A stretch of DNA of 64,000 bases from the NCBI GenBank assembly GCA_014728295.1, contig WJLW01000114.1, forward strand, positions 1-64,000, written 5' to 3'. The notes under the pieces were generated by a model, which saw only the letters and a list, made by a program, of their open reading frames with translations, had not been told where the DNA came from and did not search any database. Positions within the stretch are counted from its first letter, which is position 1. Each line of letters begins with the position of its first letter. Made by a program: the position numbers and the translations under genes. This stretch comes from Chitinivibrionales bacterium. GTDB taxonomy: Bacteria; Fibrobacterota; Chitinivibrionia; Chitinivibrionales; WJKA01. This document shows, piece by piece, positions 52,405-61,523 of the stretch.

Positions 52405-52794
52405 TCAACAATACCGGTGATAATCGACTGCCGGGAAAATTTTGCTCTTTTCCTCGATTGACCGAAGCCAGTTAACGTCAAGCGACTTGCCTAATTGGCC
52501 GAGAGCCTGTGCCTGGCATTCCTGCTGTATCTCCCAATGGGTAAAGAGCCAGAAGGGACCCCGCACCATCAGATACATCGAGTTGGTACCGTAATTTTCA
52601 GGCAAGCCCGGCATATGAAACTGCTGCTCGGCCGCGGCGCGTGTGCATTTGGGCCCGGCGCCTGTTGTTGCTTTCTTTGCAGCAGTTTTACAAGATAAAC
52701 CCGACGTCGCTTGTTTTTTCTTAGCACTCTTTGCCGATGACTTTCCGGCTCCTTTTTGCGCCTTGTCGCCTGCGTCCTTTTTCCGTATTGCCAT
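52405..52794 (-). CDS. Truncated DUF4912 protein with Lys/Ala-rich tail
   Basis: 129 aa, ATG 52794 after AAGGAG. Residues about 1-55 are Lys/Ala/Ser-rich and histone-H1-like (KSSAKSAKKKQ, CKTAAKKATTG). Residues about 63-100 match the start of DUF4912 (LPENYGTNSMYLMVRGPFWL then FTHWEIQ, where the family has LPxxYGxDxIxLMVRDPxW.FAYWEI). The rest of the roughly 100-residue domain is missing, replaced by a short unrelated end. Either it is truncated or a shortened form is used. Coupled to enzyme I, 8 nt downstream. Confidence 0.75.
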   Translation of the reverse strand: MAIRKKDAGDKAQKGAGKSSAKSAKKKQATSGLSCKTAAKKATTGAGPKCTRAAAEQQFHMPGLPENYGTNSMYLMVRGPFWLFTHWEIQQECQAQALGQLGKSLDVNWLRSIEEKSKIFPAVDYHRYC

Positions 52795-52854
52795 GTGCGG
52801 CTCCTTGGAATTGCTTGATGGTTGCGATTCTCAAATCGATTATGTTTTTATAAA

Positions 52855-53073
52855 TTAACGCCTGTAAGCCGGATGCTCTTTCCTGCGCTTCTCACTTTCA
52901 GGAATTGCATTATCATTCCTTGGAATAAAAATATGATCCAGACCATCTAAAGTGAACCGCGCAACAGGGCTAATATCCTCCCGTGTAATTCTGCAATACT
53001 TGTGCCATATGTGGTGTTCGATAGGCCCGCTGTAGCCCGGTACAACGAAAGGCTCTGGGCACGCGATTAGCAT
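52855..53073 (-). CDS. Doubtful small ORF
   Basis: 72 codons, no ribosome site, no recognised motif (MLIACPEPFVVPGYSGPIEH to PESEKRRKEHPAYRR). A sigma-54-like pattern with a bad -12 (TGGTATGCTAATCGCG, 53062-53077 minus) overlaps its first codons. It may be a gene fragment. The 390-nt stretch 52795-53184 shows nothing else I can support. Confidence 0.2.
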   Translation of the reverse strand: MLIACPEPFVVPGYSGPIEHHIWHKYCRITREDISPVARFTLDGLDHIFIPRNDNAIPESEKRRKEHPAYRR

Positions 53074-53184
53074 ACCATTCGTGGTCTAGCGTGCCGGAGT
53101 TGCATTCGGCTTTATAACAAAATACGCCTTGTTGTACTGGCATAGCGGTAATATGTGCACTCATATTGGTGAGAGGAGCCAGAT

Positions 53185-53473
53185 ATGTCATTGGTAACCG
53201 CTGCAATTTTGTTGTTTATGGTAATGGACACGGTCGGCAATGTATCTCTCTTTGTCATTGCACGGAATAAAATGACACGGCGCGGCAGACCAGAATTGTC
53301 ATCCGGGGATGCTGATTGCTTATGCCGTGCTGATATGCTTCATGTTCACCGGAGCTATCTCCCCTATTGTGGGCACCAAAACGCTTGTCGCATTAGAGCG
53401 GCTGATTGGTATGCTGCTCACGACCGTTGCCGTCGAGATGCGTATCAAAGGCGTCAAGCAGCTACTGATCTGA
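53185..53473 (+). pseudogene. marC-family membrane protein remnant
   Basis: ATG 53185 (after GAGAGGAG) begins MSLVTAAILLFMVMDTVGNVSLFV, the exact opening expected of MarC/UPF0056 proteins. After about 30 residues the frame loses similarity. The neighbouring frame from 53309 then reads MLIAYAVLICFMFTGAIS and ALERLIGMLLTTVAVEM to TGA 53473, the family's C-terminal helices. About 100 middle residues are missing and the two parts are in different frames. MarC proteins are about 200 aa, so this is an internal deletion plus frameshift. Confidence 0.8.
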
Positions 53474-53497
53474 TTCCTGAGTCCGGAAAATGAAATG

Positions 53498-53513
53498 TGG
53501 CATGTTTATTGTT
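53498..53513 (+). promoter_or_regulatory. Variant -24/-12 element upstream of 53578
   Basis: TGGCATGTTTATTGTT: -24 element TGGCATG and correct spacing, but GT at -12. It is 64 nt before ATG 53578 and overlaps nothing coding. Confidence 0.45.
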
Positions 53514-53577
53514 TTATATGCCCGCAGCAACGTATTCTTCAATCACTAATCACTTTTTCCAGTAAAGGAGGTCGTTT

Positions 53578-54330
53578 ATGTCTCACACTGCTTTCAATTC
53601 ACGAACCCGGAGCCGTCTGGCTCTGCTCATTGCAGGCATGCTCATTGTCCCTTCGGTGCAAGCCGGCGGCATGAAGAAAAAAATGAAGGACGCGCAGGGC
53701 GCATTTGTCATCGCACCGGGCATCTCTTTTCTCGATCTCGAAGAGCTCAATGATGAATGGGCCATACGCGACATTCCCGAGTTCGAAACATTTTCACCAA
53801 CCCTGAATGTAAGCAAAAACTTTTATGCCGGCCGCATGGTATCGACCGGCGAGTTGAATTTCATGTTCTGGGAGAGCCGGTATGCGCATGGCGTGGAGAC
53901 CGGCCTGTTCGGTTTTTCGGTCATGTCGCACTGGGGTTTCAATGTGCTCTCTTCGCATCTCGATGCCCGTATCTATCCCCTGCTGGGGCTGGGTTACGGA
54001 GTGCTCAAATTAGACATCAACGATCACAAGCGTAGCTTCAGCAGCGCGTTTGCATCAGATGGTTACAGCGTAAAGCTGCTTCAGCACACCTTTTTAATCG
54101 CCTTGAGCGGTGCGGCCGAATATTTGTTGCCGATCTGGCATGGCAAAAAGTTGACGCTCGGTCTACGTGGCGGATACGTATTTGATGTCATCGAGCACGA
54201 CCGCTGGCTTCAGAAACAAGGCACGGAGGTTACCGGTGGACCGGAAATATCCATGTCCGGCGGCTATATCGCAGTTATCATAGGTAAATCAATCGATTAT
54301 CCGCTCCACAAAAAAATGCACGACAAGTAA
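53578..54330 (+). CDS. Secreted, probable outer-membrane beta-barrel protein
   Basis: 250 aa with a signal peptide (LALLIAGMLIVPSVQAGG, cleaved after VQA). The rest alternates short amphipathic strands with Gly/Tyr/Phe turns (ELNFMFWESRYAHGVETGLFGFS, YPLLGLGYGVLKLDI, LTLGLRGGYVFDVIEHDRW) and ends in a strand-like segment, a barrel pattern. No specific family is recognised. It starts after a strong AAAGGAGG site and precedes the flavin reductase by 33 nt. Confidence 0.75.
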   Translation: MSHTAFNSRTRSRLALLIAGMLIVPSVQAGGMKKKMKDAQGAFVIAPGISFLDLEELNDEWAIRDIPEFETFSPTLNVSKNFYAGRMVSTGELNFMFWESRYAHGVETGLFGFSVMSHWGFNVLSSHLDARIYPLLGLGYGVLKLDINDHKRSFSSAFASDGYSVKLLQHTFLIALSGAAEYLLPIWHGKKLTLGLRGGYVFDVIEHDRWLQKQGTEVTGGPEISMSGGYIAVIIGKSIDYPLHKKMHDK

Positions 54331-54363
54331 AAACAACGCTAATAGCGGTTCGAGGCACCCCTT

Positions 54364-55113
54364 ATGACACATGAGCACGAGCCATTTCCGCTGCTGGCAC
54401 TCAAGTCAGAAACAGCAGATGTCAAGACGTTAATTTTCAGGGGATGCGGCAGCAAGCGTGAGTTTCTCGACAGAAAACCGGGTCAATATGTCGAGGTCTC
54501 GCTGCAACAGGACGGCACATGGAGCGAGCCGCACCCCTTTACTGTTGCTAATGCACCCGGCTCCGACATCATCTGGCTGACGGTAAAACGGCGCGGCCTG
54601 TTTACCAACCGGCTGCATGCCTTGCAGCCGGGACAACGTGCCCTGATCACCGGTCCGTTCGGTGCATTCTGCTCCCGGCTGGAACAGCATACCTCAATCA
54701 TCATGATTGCGGCGGGGACAGGCATAGCACCATTTTTGAGCGTACTTCGCCATTACCAGAGGGCAGAATCAGCGCTTCCCCCGATCACGCTTTTCTGGTG
54801 GAATGAATCGCCGGAAGATTTTTTCTATCTGCACCTTCTGGATTCATTCTACTTTTCAATGGACTTTTCGGCAGTGGTGATCTCACAGCATCCTTTTTCG
54901 GGCAAACATCTGAAGCACCATCGCCTGAGTACGATTCACTTTGTGCACGGTGAGCTGCGTGCTGAGCTGATAAAAAAATATACCCCCCTTGCCGACGCAG
55001 CAATGTATGTGTGCGGCCTTAAAGATTCGCTGACACCTCTTGACGAGCAATTGCAGGAGCTGGGAGTTGCGCCCCATGCCGTTCATCGTGAATTCTGGAC
55101 GCACCCTCTGTAA
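54364..55113 (+). CDS. FAD/NAD(P)H ferredoxin-reductase-like protein
   Basis: 249 aa of the ferredoxin-NADP reductase superfamily. FAD-domain elements are RKPGQYVEVSL and EPHPFTVANAPGSD; the NAD(P)-domain has LITGPFGAF, IIMIAAGTGIAPFLSVL and MYVCGLKDSLTPLD, and the C-terminus reads HREFWTHPL. No iron-sulphur or haem domain is fused. The oxidised partner could be a ferredoxin or a membrane cytochrome. It is co-transcribed with the barrel-like protein, an unusual pairing, and converges on ftsH. Confidence 0.88.
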   Translation: MTHEHEPFPLLALKSETADVKTLIFRGCGSKREFLDRKPGQYVEVSLQQDGTWSEPHPFTVANAPGSDIIWLTVKRRGLFTNRLHALQPGQRALITGPFGAFCSRLEQHTSIIMIAAGTGIAPFLSVLRHYQRAESALPPITLFWWNESPEDFFYLHLLDSFYFSMDFSAVVISQHPFSGKHLKHHRLSTIHFVHGELRAELIKKYTPLADAAMYVCGLKDSLTPLDEQLQELGVAPHAVHREFWTHPL

Positions 55114-55123
55114 CCTGCACCTA

Positions 55124-57064
55124 TCACTTCTTACCGTTTCCAATGATTTCGTCAACTTCATCCTTGGTGAGCGTTTCATGCTCAAGAAGTTGTGAAGCGA
55201 GCTTATCCAGGGTCTGTCTGTTATCGGTAAGCAATTTGCGAACTTTGTCTTCCATTTCGCCGACGATATTTTTGATTTCCTCATCAATTACCATTGCCGT
55301 ATTCTCCGAAAAGTCTTTCTCTTGTGTCAACTCACGTCCCAGAAAGGCATGGCTTTCGCCGCGTTTGAAAACAACCGGCCCGACTTTTTCACTCATCCCC
55401 CACTGACAGACCATCTTGCGTGCAATTTGAGTTGCGCCTTTGAGGTCCTGGGCAGAACCATTGGTGATGTCCTGGAATATGATCTGCTCCGACACACGCC
55501 CGCCCAGAGCGACCGCAATGCGATCAAGCAGATAGGAGCGTTTGAAATTGTGGCGATCGGTTTCCGGGATCTGCTCGGTCGCACCCAACGCACGGCCACG
55601 CGGGATGATAGTCACTTTCTGCAGGGGGTCGGCTCCGGGAATCAATTTGGCCGTTAGTGCGTGACCCGACTCATGGTAGGCAATCAGATTTTTCTCATCA
55701 TCGGTAAACTGATCCTCACGTTCGGCGCCAAGCAGAATTTTGTCGCTGGCAAGATCGAAATCTTCACGCTTAACCGTGTTGCGTTCGTTGCGTCCTGCCA
55801 GGAGCGCAGCTTCATTCACCAGATTTTTGAGATCCGCGCCGGAGAAACCGACCGTCCGGGCTGCGATGTTATCAAGATCAACGTCATCGGCAACCGGAAC
55901 ATTGCGTGCATGAATTTTCAGGATCTCGGTGCGCGCTTCTCTTTGCGGGAGTTCCAGTGTGATCTGACGATCGAACCGTCCCGGTCGCGTCAACGCCGGA
56001 TCTAGCACGTCGGGACGATTGGTGGCCGCAATAACGATGACGGACTGGTGCGGTTCAAATCCATCCATTTCGGCCAGTACCTGGTTGAGTGTTTGCTCGC
56101 GTTCGTCGTGGCCCCCGCCCAGGCCGGTTCCGCGCGAGCGCCCGATGGAATCGATTTCGTCAATAAAAATGATTGCCGGTGATTCCTTTTTGGCTGTCTC
56201 GAACATATCCCGTACCCGTGAAGCCCCGACACCGACAAACATTTCGATAAATTCCGATCCGCTGATGCTGTAGAAGGGAACCTGCGCCTCACCTGCAGTC
56301 GCACGTGCCAGCAGCGTCTTGCCCGTGCCTGGTGCACCCATCATAAGCACGCCTTTGGGAATCTGTGCTCCGAGTGAAAGGAATTTTTTTGGATTTTTCA
56401 GATACGCTACAATTTCACCCAGATCCTTTTTTGCATTCTGCAAACCGGCTACGTCGCTGTACCGGGTTGTGGCCTTTTTTTCACGGAAACGCTTTGCTTT
56501 GGACTTGCCGATATTAAACAGGCCCCCGCCGCCACCGCCGCCGCCCATCATGTTTTTCATGCGCCCCTGAGCGCGATTGCTCAAGTAGACGAATGCGGCG
56601 ATAATCAGAATCCAGGGCACCAACATGATGACAACGCTGGTGAATAAATTGCGCTCCTGGGCTTTTGCACTGACGGTGACATCATTGTTTTCCAGCATGG
56701 TTATCAGTTCGCTGTCATCAACCGGTGGCTTGACGGTGGTGAATTTTGTGTGCTGCTGTCCGCCGCCGTCCTCATCCCCGCCTTTTGACCAGGGTTGGTC
56801 AAAGGTGCCGGAAATGCTGTTGCCGCGGAAGGTAACCTCGGCAATATTTTCGTTTTCTATCTGCTTTTTAAATTGGGTATAAGAGATACGAACCGAACCG
56901 GCCTGACTGTAGCGATTCATAATAAAGCTGGCAAGCAATAAAGCCGCAACAAACCAGATCGCATAACGCCAGAGGGGGGGTTGAGCGCCGTTTTGTTGCT
57001 GCGTGCTAGCCGGGCCTTCTTTCCTGTCGTTCCGTTGATTCTTTTGAGAAGCTTCCTCAGTCAT
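55124..57064 (-). CDS. ftsH: ATP-dependent zinc metalloprotease FtsH
   Basis: 646 aa. Two membrane helices (about 32-50 and 142-161) flank a periplasmic domain; a run of eight glycines follows at about 174-181. The AAA domain has Walker A GAPGTGKT (243-250), [11 protein letters not shown] and the second-region [19 protein letters not shown]. The zinc site is HESGH (464-468), with the third ligand Asp expected in the [10 protein letters not shown] region. Canonical FtsH has HEAGH; Ser is a mild change. It is the last gene of an mlaE-mlaF-mlaD-ftsH operon, which ties membrane lipid transport to membrane protein quality control. Confidence 0.96.
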   Translation of the reverse strand: MTEEASQKNQRNDRKEGPASTQQQNGAQPPLWRYAIWFVAALLLASFIMNRYSQAGSVRISYTQFKKQIENENIAEVTFRGNSISGTFDQPWSKGGDEDGGGQQHTKFTTVKPPVDDSELITMLENNDVTVSAKAQERNLFTSVVIMLVPWILIIAAFVYLSNRAQGRMKNMMGGGGGGGGLFNIGKSKAKRFREKKATTRYSDVAGLQNAKKDLGEIVAYLKNPKKFLSLGAQIPKGVLMMGAPGTGKTLLARATAGEAQVPFYSISGSEFIEMFVGVGASRVRDMFETAKKESPAIIFIDEIDSIGRSRGTGLGGGHDEREQTLNQVLAEMDGFEPHQSVIVIAATNRPDVLDPALTRPGRFDRQITLELPQREARTEILKIHARNVPVADDVDLDNIAARTVGFSGADLKNLVNEAALLAGRNERNTVKREDFDLASDKILLGAEREDQFTDDEKNLIAYHESGHALTAKLIPGADPLQKVTIIPRGRALGATEQIPETDRHNFKRSYLLDRIAVALGGRVSEQIIFQDITNGSAQDLKGATQIARKMVCQWGMSEKVGPVVFKRGESHAFLGRELTQEKDFSENTAMVIDEEIKNIVGEMEDKVRKLLTDNRQTLDKLASQLLEHETLTKDEVDEIIGNGKK

Positions 57065-57090
57065 CAGTAACGCTCCATTCTATCACATAA

Positions 57091-58068
57091 CTAAAACAAT
57101 TCAAAAGAAAAGTACTTATCTGGATTTTCCCGGATATCATCGAGCAAGATGTTCATACGCCGGATCGCACCTTGCATGTCAAGCACCAGGGAGTCATTTG
57201 CACTGAGCTGCCCGAGAACGCCCTTACCGCTTTGCGCCGAATCGAGCAGGTCTGACACACGGGCAATACCCTTGCGTGCATCGGCATAGAGTGAAGTATC
57301 GTTCAAGAGTCGATATGCGGTCCCGCCGGTATCACCCATTTCATGGCTGAATTGCTTTACCGCGCGTGTCGCGGCAAGCAAGGTATCATACAGGGAGGGA
57401 TCATTAATGAGCTTGCGCATCGTACCGTTTGAACGTTGCAGTTCTTTGAGCAATGCAGAAAATGTGTTGATTGACCCATACACTTCCTCATAAAACTCCG
57501 GGCTGCGAATAAATTTTGCCAGGCTGCCCCCGCCGGTGTCAATAAGCGCAATGATACTGTTGATCTGCGTGATAAATTCCTGTACCTTTTGAATAGATGT
57601 TGTGCTTGTGCGCAGTATCTCGTCAAAAGTTCCCTCTGCTTCACCATGCAGCATAGCATCGGGAGATACTTTTCCGGCTGAGATGTCGCCGGGATGCAGT
57701 TCGACATACTTATCGCCCAGCAGTCCCATATTCATAATGGATGGCCGGGCATTGGCATAAATATGATCAAAGGCCTTTTTGCGAATAGAGAGTGTGGCTA
57801 TGGTAGACGTATCGCTGAACCGTATATCTCTAACCGTTCCCACCTCTACACCCAGCAGCCATACCGGCGACCCTTTACGCAGTCCGGAAGCATTGCCAAA
57901 TTGGGCCTGCAGAGTCTTTTGAGGTACAAACAGCATACGCGAAATACCTGAGAATAAAATGACCACAAGCAGTATCGCCAGCCCGATAGTGACAATCAAA
58001 CCTGATTTCAGGCCTGACCATGTCAACATTTTTTTCCGGTTGTATAGTTGTGCGTTTGCTTCGCTCAT
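57091..58068 (-). CDS. mlaD: MlaD-family lipid-transport substrate-binding protein
   Basis: 325 aa. One N-terminal transmembrane helix (SGLIVTIGLAILLVVILFSGI) is followed by the MCE domain (about 55-135, LQAQFGNASGLRKGSPVWLLG then VEVGTVRDI, and MNMGLLGDKYVELHPG). A long helical tail (about 150-325) carries repeated Leu/Asn segments. It forms the periplasmic ring on the MlaFE transporter that moves phospholipids between membranes. It starts 4 nt after mlaF. Confidence 0.92.
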   Translation of the reverse strand: MSEANAQLYNRKKMLTWSGLKSGLIVTIGLAILLVVILFSGISRMLFVPQKTLQAQFGNASGLRKGSPVWLLGVEVGTVRDIRFSDTSTIATLSIRKKAFDHIYANARPSIMNMGLLGDKYVELHPGDISAGKVSPDAMLHGEAEGTFDEILRTSTTSIQKVQEFITQINSIIALIDTGGGSLAKFIRSPEFYEEVYGSINTFSALLKELQRSNGTMRKLINDPSLYDTLLAATRAVKQFSHEMGDTGGTAYRLLNDTSLYADARKGIARVSDLLDSAQSGKGVLGQLSANDSLVLDMQGAIRRMNILLDDIRENPDKYFSFELF

Positions 58069-58072
58069 GAGT

Positions 58073-58804
58073 TTAGCTCAGGGTTGCCTGTTGTATGAAA
58101 TTTTGAACGGACTCCTTTTGACAGGATTGAAACGCCTCCTTGTCCCCGTCGATAGTAATGGAGCCCTTTTCGAGAAACATGAAGCGCTCGGAAGTGTGCA
58201 ATGCATCGGGGACACTATGCGTAACCACGATAAATCCTCTGCCGGCAGACGCAATGTCGACCATTATATTGCGAATAATTCCGGCATTGACCGGATCCAG
58301 ATCGGCCGTCGGCTCATCATACAAAAACATTTTTGTTTGCTCGGTAGCCAGGGCACGTGCAATGGCCACCCGCCGTATCATACCCCCGCTCAATTCCTCG
58401 GGCATCAGTCCGCCGGCATGCTTGATGCCGACTTTGTGCAGCAATGATTCTACTTTTTTGCGCAGCAACCCGGTTTCAGTCATGCCCGCTTCGCGCAGCG
58501 GAAAGGCAATGTTTTCACTGACATTTAACGAATCAAAGAGCGCCCCCTGCTGAAAAACCACTCCCAGCTTTCGGCGGATTTTCTGTAATTGCCCTTCGCT
58601 TTTCTTATGAAGCACATCATCATCGATGCGAATGGTTCCGCTGTCGGGAGCCTCGAGGCCGACAATCAGTTTCAGCACGGTTGTTTTTCCTTCCCCACTG
58701 CCGCCCAGAATAGCAACACGTTCATGGTACTGCACTTCAAAGCTGACCTCATTCAAAATGTGGCGCTTTCCGCGCGCGAATGTCACCTTGTCAAATGTAA
58801 TCAT
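58073..58804 (-). CDS. mlaF: ABC transporter ATPase MlaF
   Basis: 243 aa. Walker A GGSGEGKTT (about 35-43), Q-loop VFQQGALFDSLNV, signature LSGGMIRRVAIARALA, Walker B MFLYDEPTADLD and H-loop VVTHSVP are all in place. The QQGALFDSLTV-type Q-loop and the ELSGGM signature are typical of the MlaF/Mkl class. It overlaps mlaE by 4 nt. Confidence 0.95.
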   Translation of the reverse strand: MITFDKVTFARGKRHILNEVSFEVQYHERVAILGGSGEGKTTVLKLIVGLEAPDSGTIRIDDDVLHKKSEGQLQKIRRKLGVVFQQGALFDSLNVSENIAFPLREAGMTETGLLRKKVESLLHKVGIKHAGGLMPEELSGGMIRRVAIARALATEQTKMFLYDEPTADLDPVNAGIIRNIMVDIASAGRGFIVVTHSVPDALHTSERFMFLEKGSITIDGDKEAFQSCQKESVQNFIQQATLS

Positions 58805-59589
58805 GACAGATATCCCATGATATAGAGAATTGCCTTTGTCAATACAAAATCAAGCACAATGATCAGGATAACTGAGTTGACAAATGCATGGGTAGTCGCT
58901 TTTTTCAGTCCTTTGGCTCCCCCGGTTGCCGAAAGTCCGGTATAGCAGGCCATCATCGAGATGGTCGTGCCGAACACTATGGGCTTGATTACCCCCGGAG
59001 CTATCCAGCGCGGGTGCAGCACCAGGCGGATCTGCTCCCAGTAAACCAGAGGGCTCTGATTGCCGGAAAACCGGGCGATGTAGGCCCCGCCGATCAGCGC
59101 AGATACATCACCGATGAACGTCAGCGCGGGCAGAATTATCACAGCGCTGATCACCCGCGGGGCAACCAGTTTTTTGAGCGGGTCGACGCCGTAGACGCGC
59201 AAAGCATCCAGTTGCTGATTCAATTTCATCGAGCCGATTTCCGAAGCCGTGCCCGACCCAACCCGTCCGGCATAGACGATGGCAATAATAACCGGGCCGA
59301 TTTCGCTGATAATCGAGGTACCGATTACCTGGCCGGTATACATTTTCAATCCCATAAATGACAATTCAGTTATCAATTGCAGGGACAAGGCCATGCCGAT
59401 AAATGCCGAAACGGTCACCACAATTGCGAGCGAACCCCAGCCGTCATGATCCATCTGAGAGACGGTTTCAAAATTGTAATAAGGTTTCTTTGCCATACCG
59501 CCCACAGTCTGATAGATCATGCTGTAAAAATTCTGAAAACGGGCAATAAGCTGCCTTGGCCTCCATGTATTGCTGGCAATGCCGGGCAT
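58801..59589 (-). CDS. mlaE: ABC transporter permease MlaE
   Basis: 262 aa, first gene of the operon. MlaE permease fold: VVTVSAFIGMALSLQLITEL, the family-marking GRVGSGTASEIGSMKLNQQLDALRVYGVDPLKKL (given in part as GRVGSGTASEIGSMK), LVAPRVISAVIILPALTFIGD, and the last helices near FVNSVILIIVLDFVLT. The start ATG 59589 has only a weak ribosome site. A near-perfect sigma-54 site lies 91 nt upstream. Confidence 0.94.
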   Translation of the reverse strand: MPGIASNTWRPRQLIARFQNFYSMIYQTVGGMAKKPYYNFETVSQMDHDGWGSLAIVVTVSAFIGMALSLQLITELSFMGLKMYTGQVIGTSIISEIGPVIIAIVYAGRVGSGTASEIGSMKLNQQLDALRVYGVDPLKKLVAPRVISAVIILPALTFIGDVSALIGGAYIARFSGNQSPLVYWEQIRLVLHPRWIAPGVIKPIVFGTTISMMACYTGLSATGGAKGLKKATTHAFVNSVILIIVLDFVLTKAILYIMGYLS

Positions 59590-59679
59590 AGTGTGCTTTC
59601 GAGAAAAGTGAGTTTACGTACAACAATGCGCTGACGCACACGTCAACTACGCAACAACGTGCGCGCCGAAAGCCAAAAC

Positions 59680-59695
59680 TGCAAATGCTATGCCA
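59680..59695 (-). promoter_or_regulatory. Predicted sigma-54 promoter of mlaEFD-ftsH
   Basis: Minus strand TGGCATAGCATTTGCA: -24 TGGCATA, -12 TTGCA, GG-N10-GC. Near-consensus. It is 90 nt before the mlaE start and 16 bp from the divergent htrA promoter. Confidence 0.75.
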
Positions 59696-59711
59696 ATGAC
59701 ACACCGCACGA

Positions 59712-59727
59712 TGGCACGGATGTTGCG
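59712..59727 (+). promoter_or_regulatory. Predicted sigma-54 promoter of htrA
   Basis: TGGCACGGATGTTGCG matches the consensus TGGCACG-N4-TTGC in full. It is 111 nt before the htrA ATG and back-to-back with the mla promoter. Confidence 0.75.
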
Positions 59728-59775
59728 CTTCGCTTCAGAAGCTGAATAAAAAATCAACATTTACAAATAGCACTA

Positions 59776-59797
59776 CACGGCATATCCGTCTGCCGTG
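59776..59797. repeat. 7-bp hairpin in the htrA leader
   Basis: CACGGCA (59776-59782) pairs with TGCCGTG (59791-59797) across 8 nt. It lies between the predicted promoter and the ribosome site AAAGGAA, so it would be in the mRNA leader. Confidence 0.4.
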
Positions 59798-59838
59798 AGA
59801 GGTGAGTACCCTTAACCTGACGGGAAGAAAGGAATACT

Positions 59839-61422
59839 ATGTTACGGTTGGTTAACAACGGGATGGCAGTCTGTTTCACGGCATTGTTTGCATCCGCCAT
59901 GCTGATATCGGTGACGAACTGCTCGTGCACCTATGCAGAGTCTGAGCGTCCGACAGAGGGAAGCATAAAAATCGGCGCAGACAAGCCTGCAAAGCCGGCA
60001 TCCACCGCGGCAATGGATCAGGCTGCCTTCAGCACCATATTCAGAGATGTCGCCAAAAAAGTCGTGCCGCATGTAGTATCGGTAATTCCCACAAAGATAG
60101 ATACGGTAACCTTTTATAAAAATCCGTTCTATTATTTTTTCGACCAGGGACCGCTTGAACGGTTTTTCGATCGCGGGGGACAGGAACGCGGCGGGCGACA
60201 GAAACCGCCGGTTGAAAAACGCGAACGTCGTCGCAGCGGCATGGGCTCCGGGGTGATTGTTTCCGAAGAAGGTTACATTCTCACCAACTATCACGTGGTG
60301 CAGGGAGCGGATGAAATCGAAGTTCGCCTGAAGGATAAACGCACGTTTGAGGCCACTATCGTGGGCAGTGATTCACTTTCGGATGTCGCCGTTATCAAGC
60401 TCAAAGGTCAAGTCGATGATTTGCCCGTGGCCTACCTCGGCAATTCAGATTCATTACATCCCGGCGACTGGGTCGTTGCCGTTGGCAATCCCTTTAACCT
60501 TTCCTGGACAGTAACGTCGGGCATTGTATCGGCCCTCGGACGTTCGGTGCGCGGCGCCAACAAATATGAAGATTACATCCAGACCGATGCCGCCATTAAT
60601 CCCGGCAACTCGGGCGGCGCCTTGACAAATCTGGACGGCGAAGTTATCGGCATCAATACCTTGATCTACAGTCGCACCGGTGGCAGCATGGGCATCGGTT
60701 TTGCCATTCCCATCAACATGGCCAAGCGGGTTATGCAAGATCTCATTTATAAGGGCAAGGTTACCCGCGGCTGGATCGGCGTAACCATTCAACCCGTCAG
60801 CGATGCAATGAGTGAAGCTATGGGGCTTGAAGGTGTGCGCGGTGTTTTGATCGGCGATGTATTTGACGGACAACCCGCCGATAAAGCCGGCATCAAGCGC
60901 GGTGATGTCATCATCTCCATCAACGGAACAGAAGTAAACTCCCCAAACGATCTGCGCAACGTCGTTGCTGCAATTGAACCCGGGACCAAGACAACGTTCA
61001 CCGTGGTTCGGGAGGGCAAAGAAAAGACGGTTGAAGTAACCGTTGTCGAACGAAGCTCCGAAATGGTACAAAGGGTCGGGAAGGCACAAGATAAACGACC
61101 CGGCGATGTCGAGGCGGAAAAAGAAGAGCTGATCGGCATAACCGTAGCAAATCTGACAAACACTATTCGCCAGGAGCACGATATCGATCCAAAGGTCAAG
61201 GGCATTGTTGTAACCGATGTCTCTGCATCCTCATCAGCTTATGGTAACCTTGCGCCGGGTGATGTCATTCAGGCAATGAAGGTAGCCGGTTCGCAACTGA
61301 AATCCGTCGAGTCAGTGGAAGATTATGCACAGTTGGCGAGTCGGGTTGATGAGGGAGATGCCGTAATGTTCTCCGTCGTACGCGACGGAAACAAGCTTTT
61401 TGTGGCCTATAAGGCCAATTAA
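59839..61422 (+). CDS. degP: HtrA/DegP-type periplasmic serine protease
   Basis: 527 aa. Signal sequence ([19 protein letters not shown]) for export; the Cys context is not a clean lipobox. The trypsin-like domain has the triad His152 ([13 protein letters not shown]), Asp182 ([14 protein letters not shown]) and Ser258 ([15 protein letters not shown]). Two PDZ domains follow (about 290-390 with [11 protein letters not shown] and [18 protein letters not shown]; about 430-527 with [22 protein letters not shown]). A quality-control protease-chaperone of the envelope. AAAGGAA precedes the start. Confidence 0.95.
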   Translation: MLRLVNNGMAVCFTALFASAMLISVTNCSCTYAESERPTEGSIKIGADKPAKPASTAAMDQAAFSTIFRDVAKKVVPHVVSVIPTKIDTVTFYKNPFYYFFDQGPLERFFDRGGQERGGRQKPPVEKRERRRSGMGSGVIVSEEGYILTNYHVVQGADEIEVRLKDKRTFEATIVGSDSLSDVAVIKLKGQVDDLPVAYLGNSDSLHPGDWVVAVGNPFNLSWTVTSGIVSALGRSVRGANKYEDYIQTDAAINPGNSGGALTNLDGEVIGINTLIYSRTGGSMGIGFAIPINMAKRVMQDLIYKGKVTRGWIGVTIQPVSDAMSEAMGLEGVRGVLIGDVFDGQPADKAGIKRGDVIISINGTEVNSPNDLRNVVAAIEPGTKTTFTVVREGKEKTVEVTVVERSSEMVQRVGKAQDKRPGDVEAEKEELIGITVANLTNTIRQEHDIDPKVKGIVVTDVSASSSAYGNLAPGDVIQAMKVAGSQLKSVESVEDYAQLASRVDEGDAVMFSVVRDGNKLFVAYKAN

Positions 61423-61483
61423 GATAGATTGCGGCTTCCCTGAATTTGCGAATATTTTTCTATTTCTGCAAAAAAGTTCAGCA

Positions 61484-61523
61484 AAAACCTGTGCTGTGCT
61501 ACGCATATTGCGGCACAGGTTTT
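61484..61523. terminator. Possible terminator after htrA
   Basis: AAAACCTGTGC (61484-61494) and GCACAGGTTTT (61513-61523) form a perfect 11-bp stem with an 18-nt loop; a TTTT closes the right arm. The right arm overlaps the predicted dodecin promoter, so the two functions may compete. Confidence 0.55.

Noticed and set aside
53062..53077. TGGTATGCTAATCGCG, minus strand, sigma-54-like
   Set aside because: -12 reads TCGC rather than TTGC, it overlaps the start of a doubtful ORF, and it is 270 nt from the next solid gene.
60454..61179. 241-codon minus-strand frame inside htrA
   Set aside because: htrA has a full catalytic triad and PDZ domains; the antisense frame has no recognisable feature.
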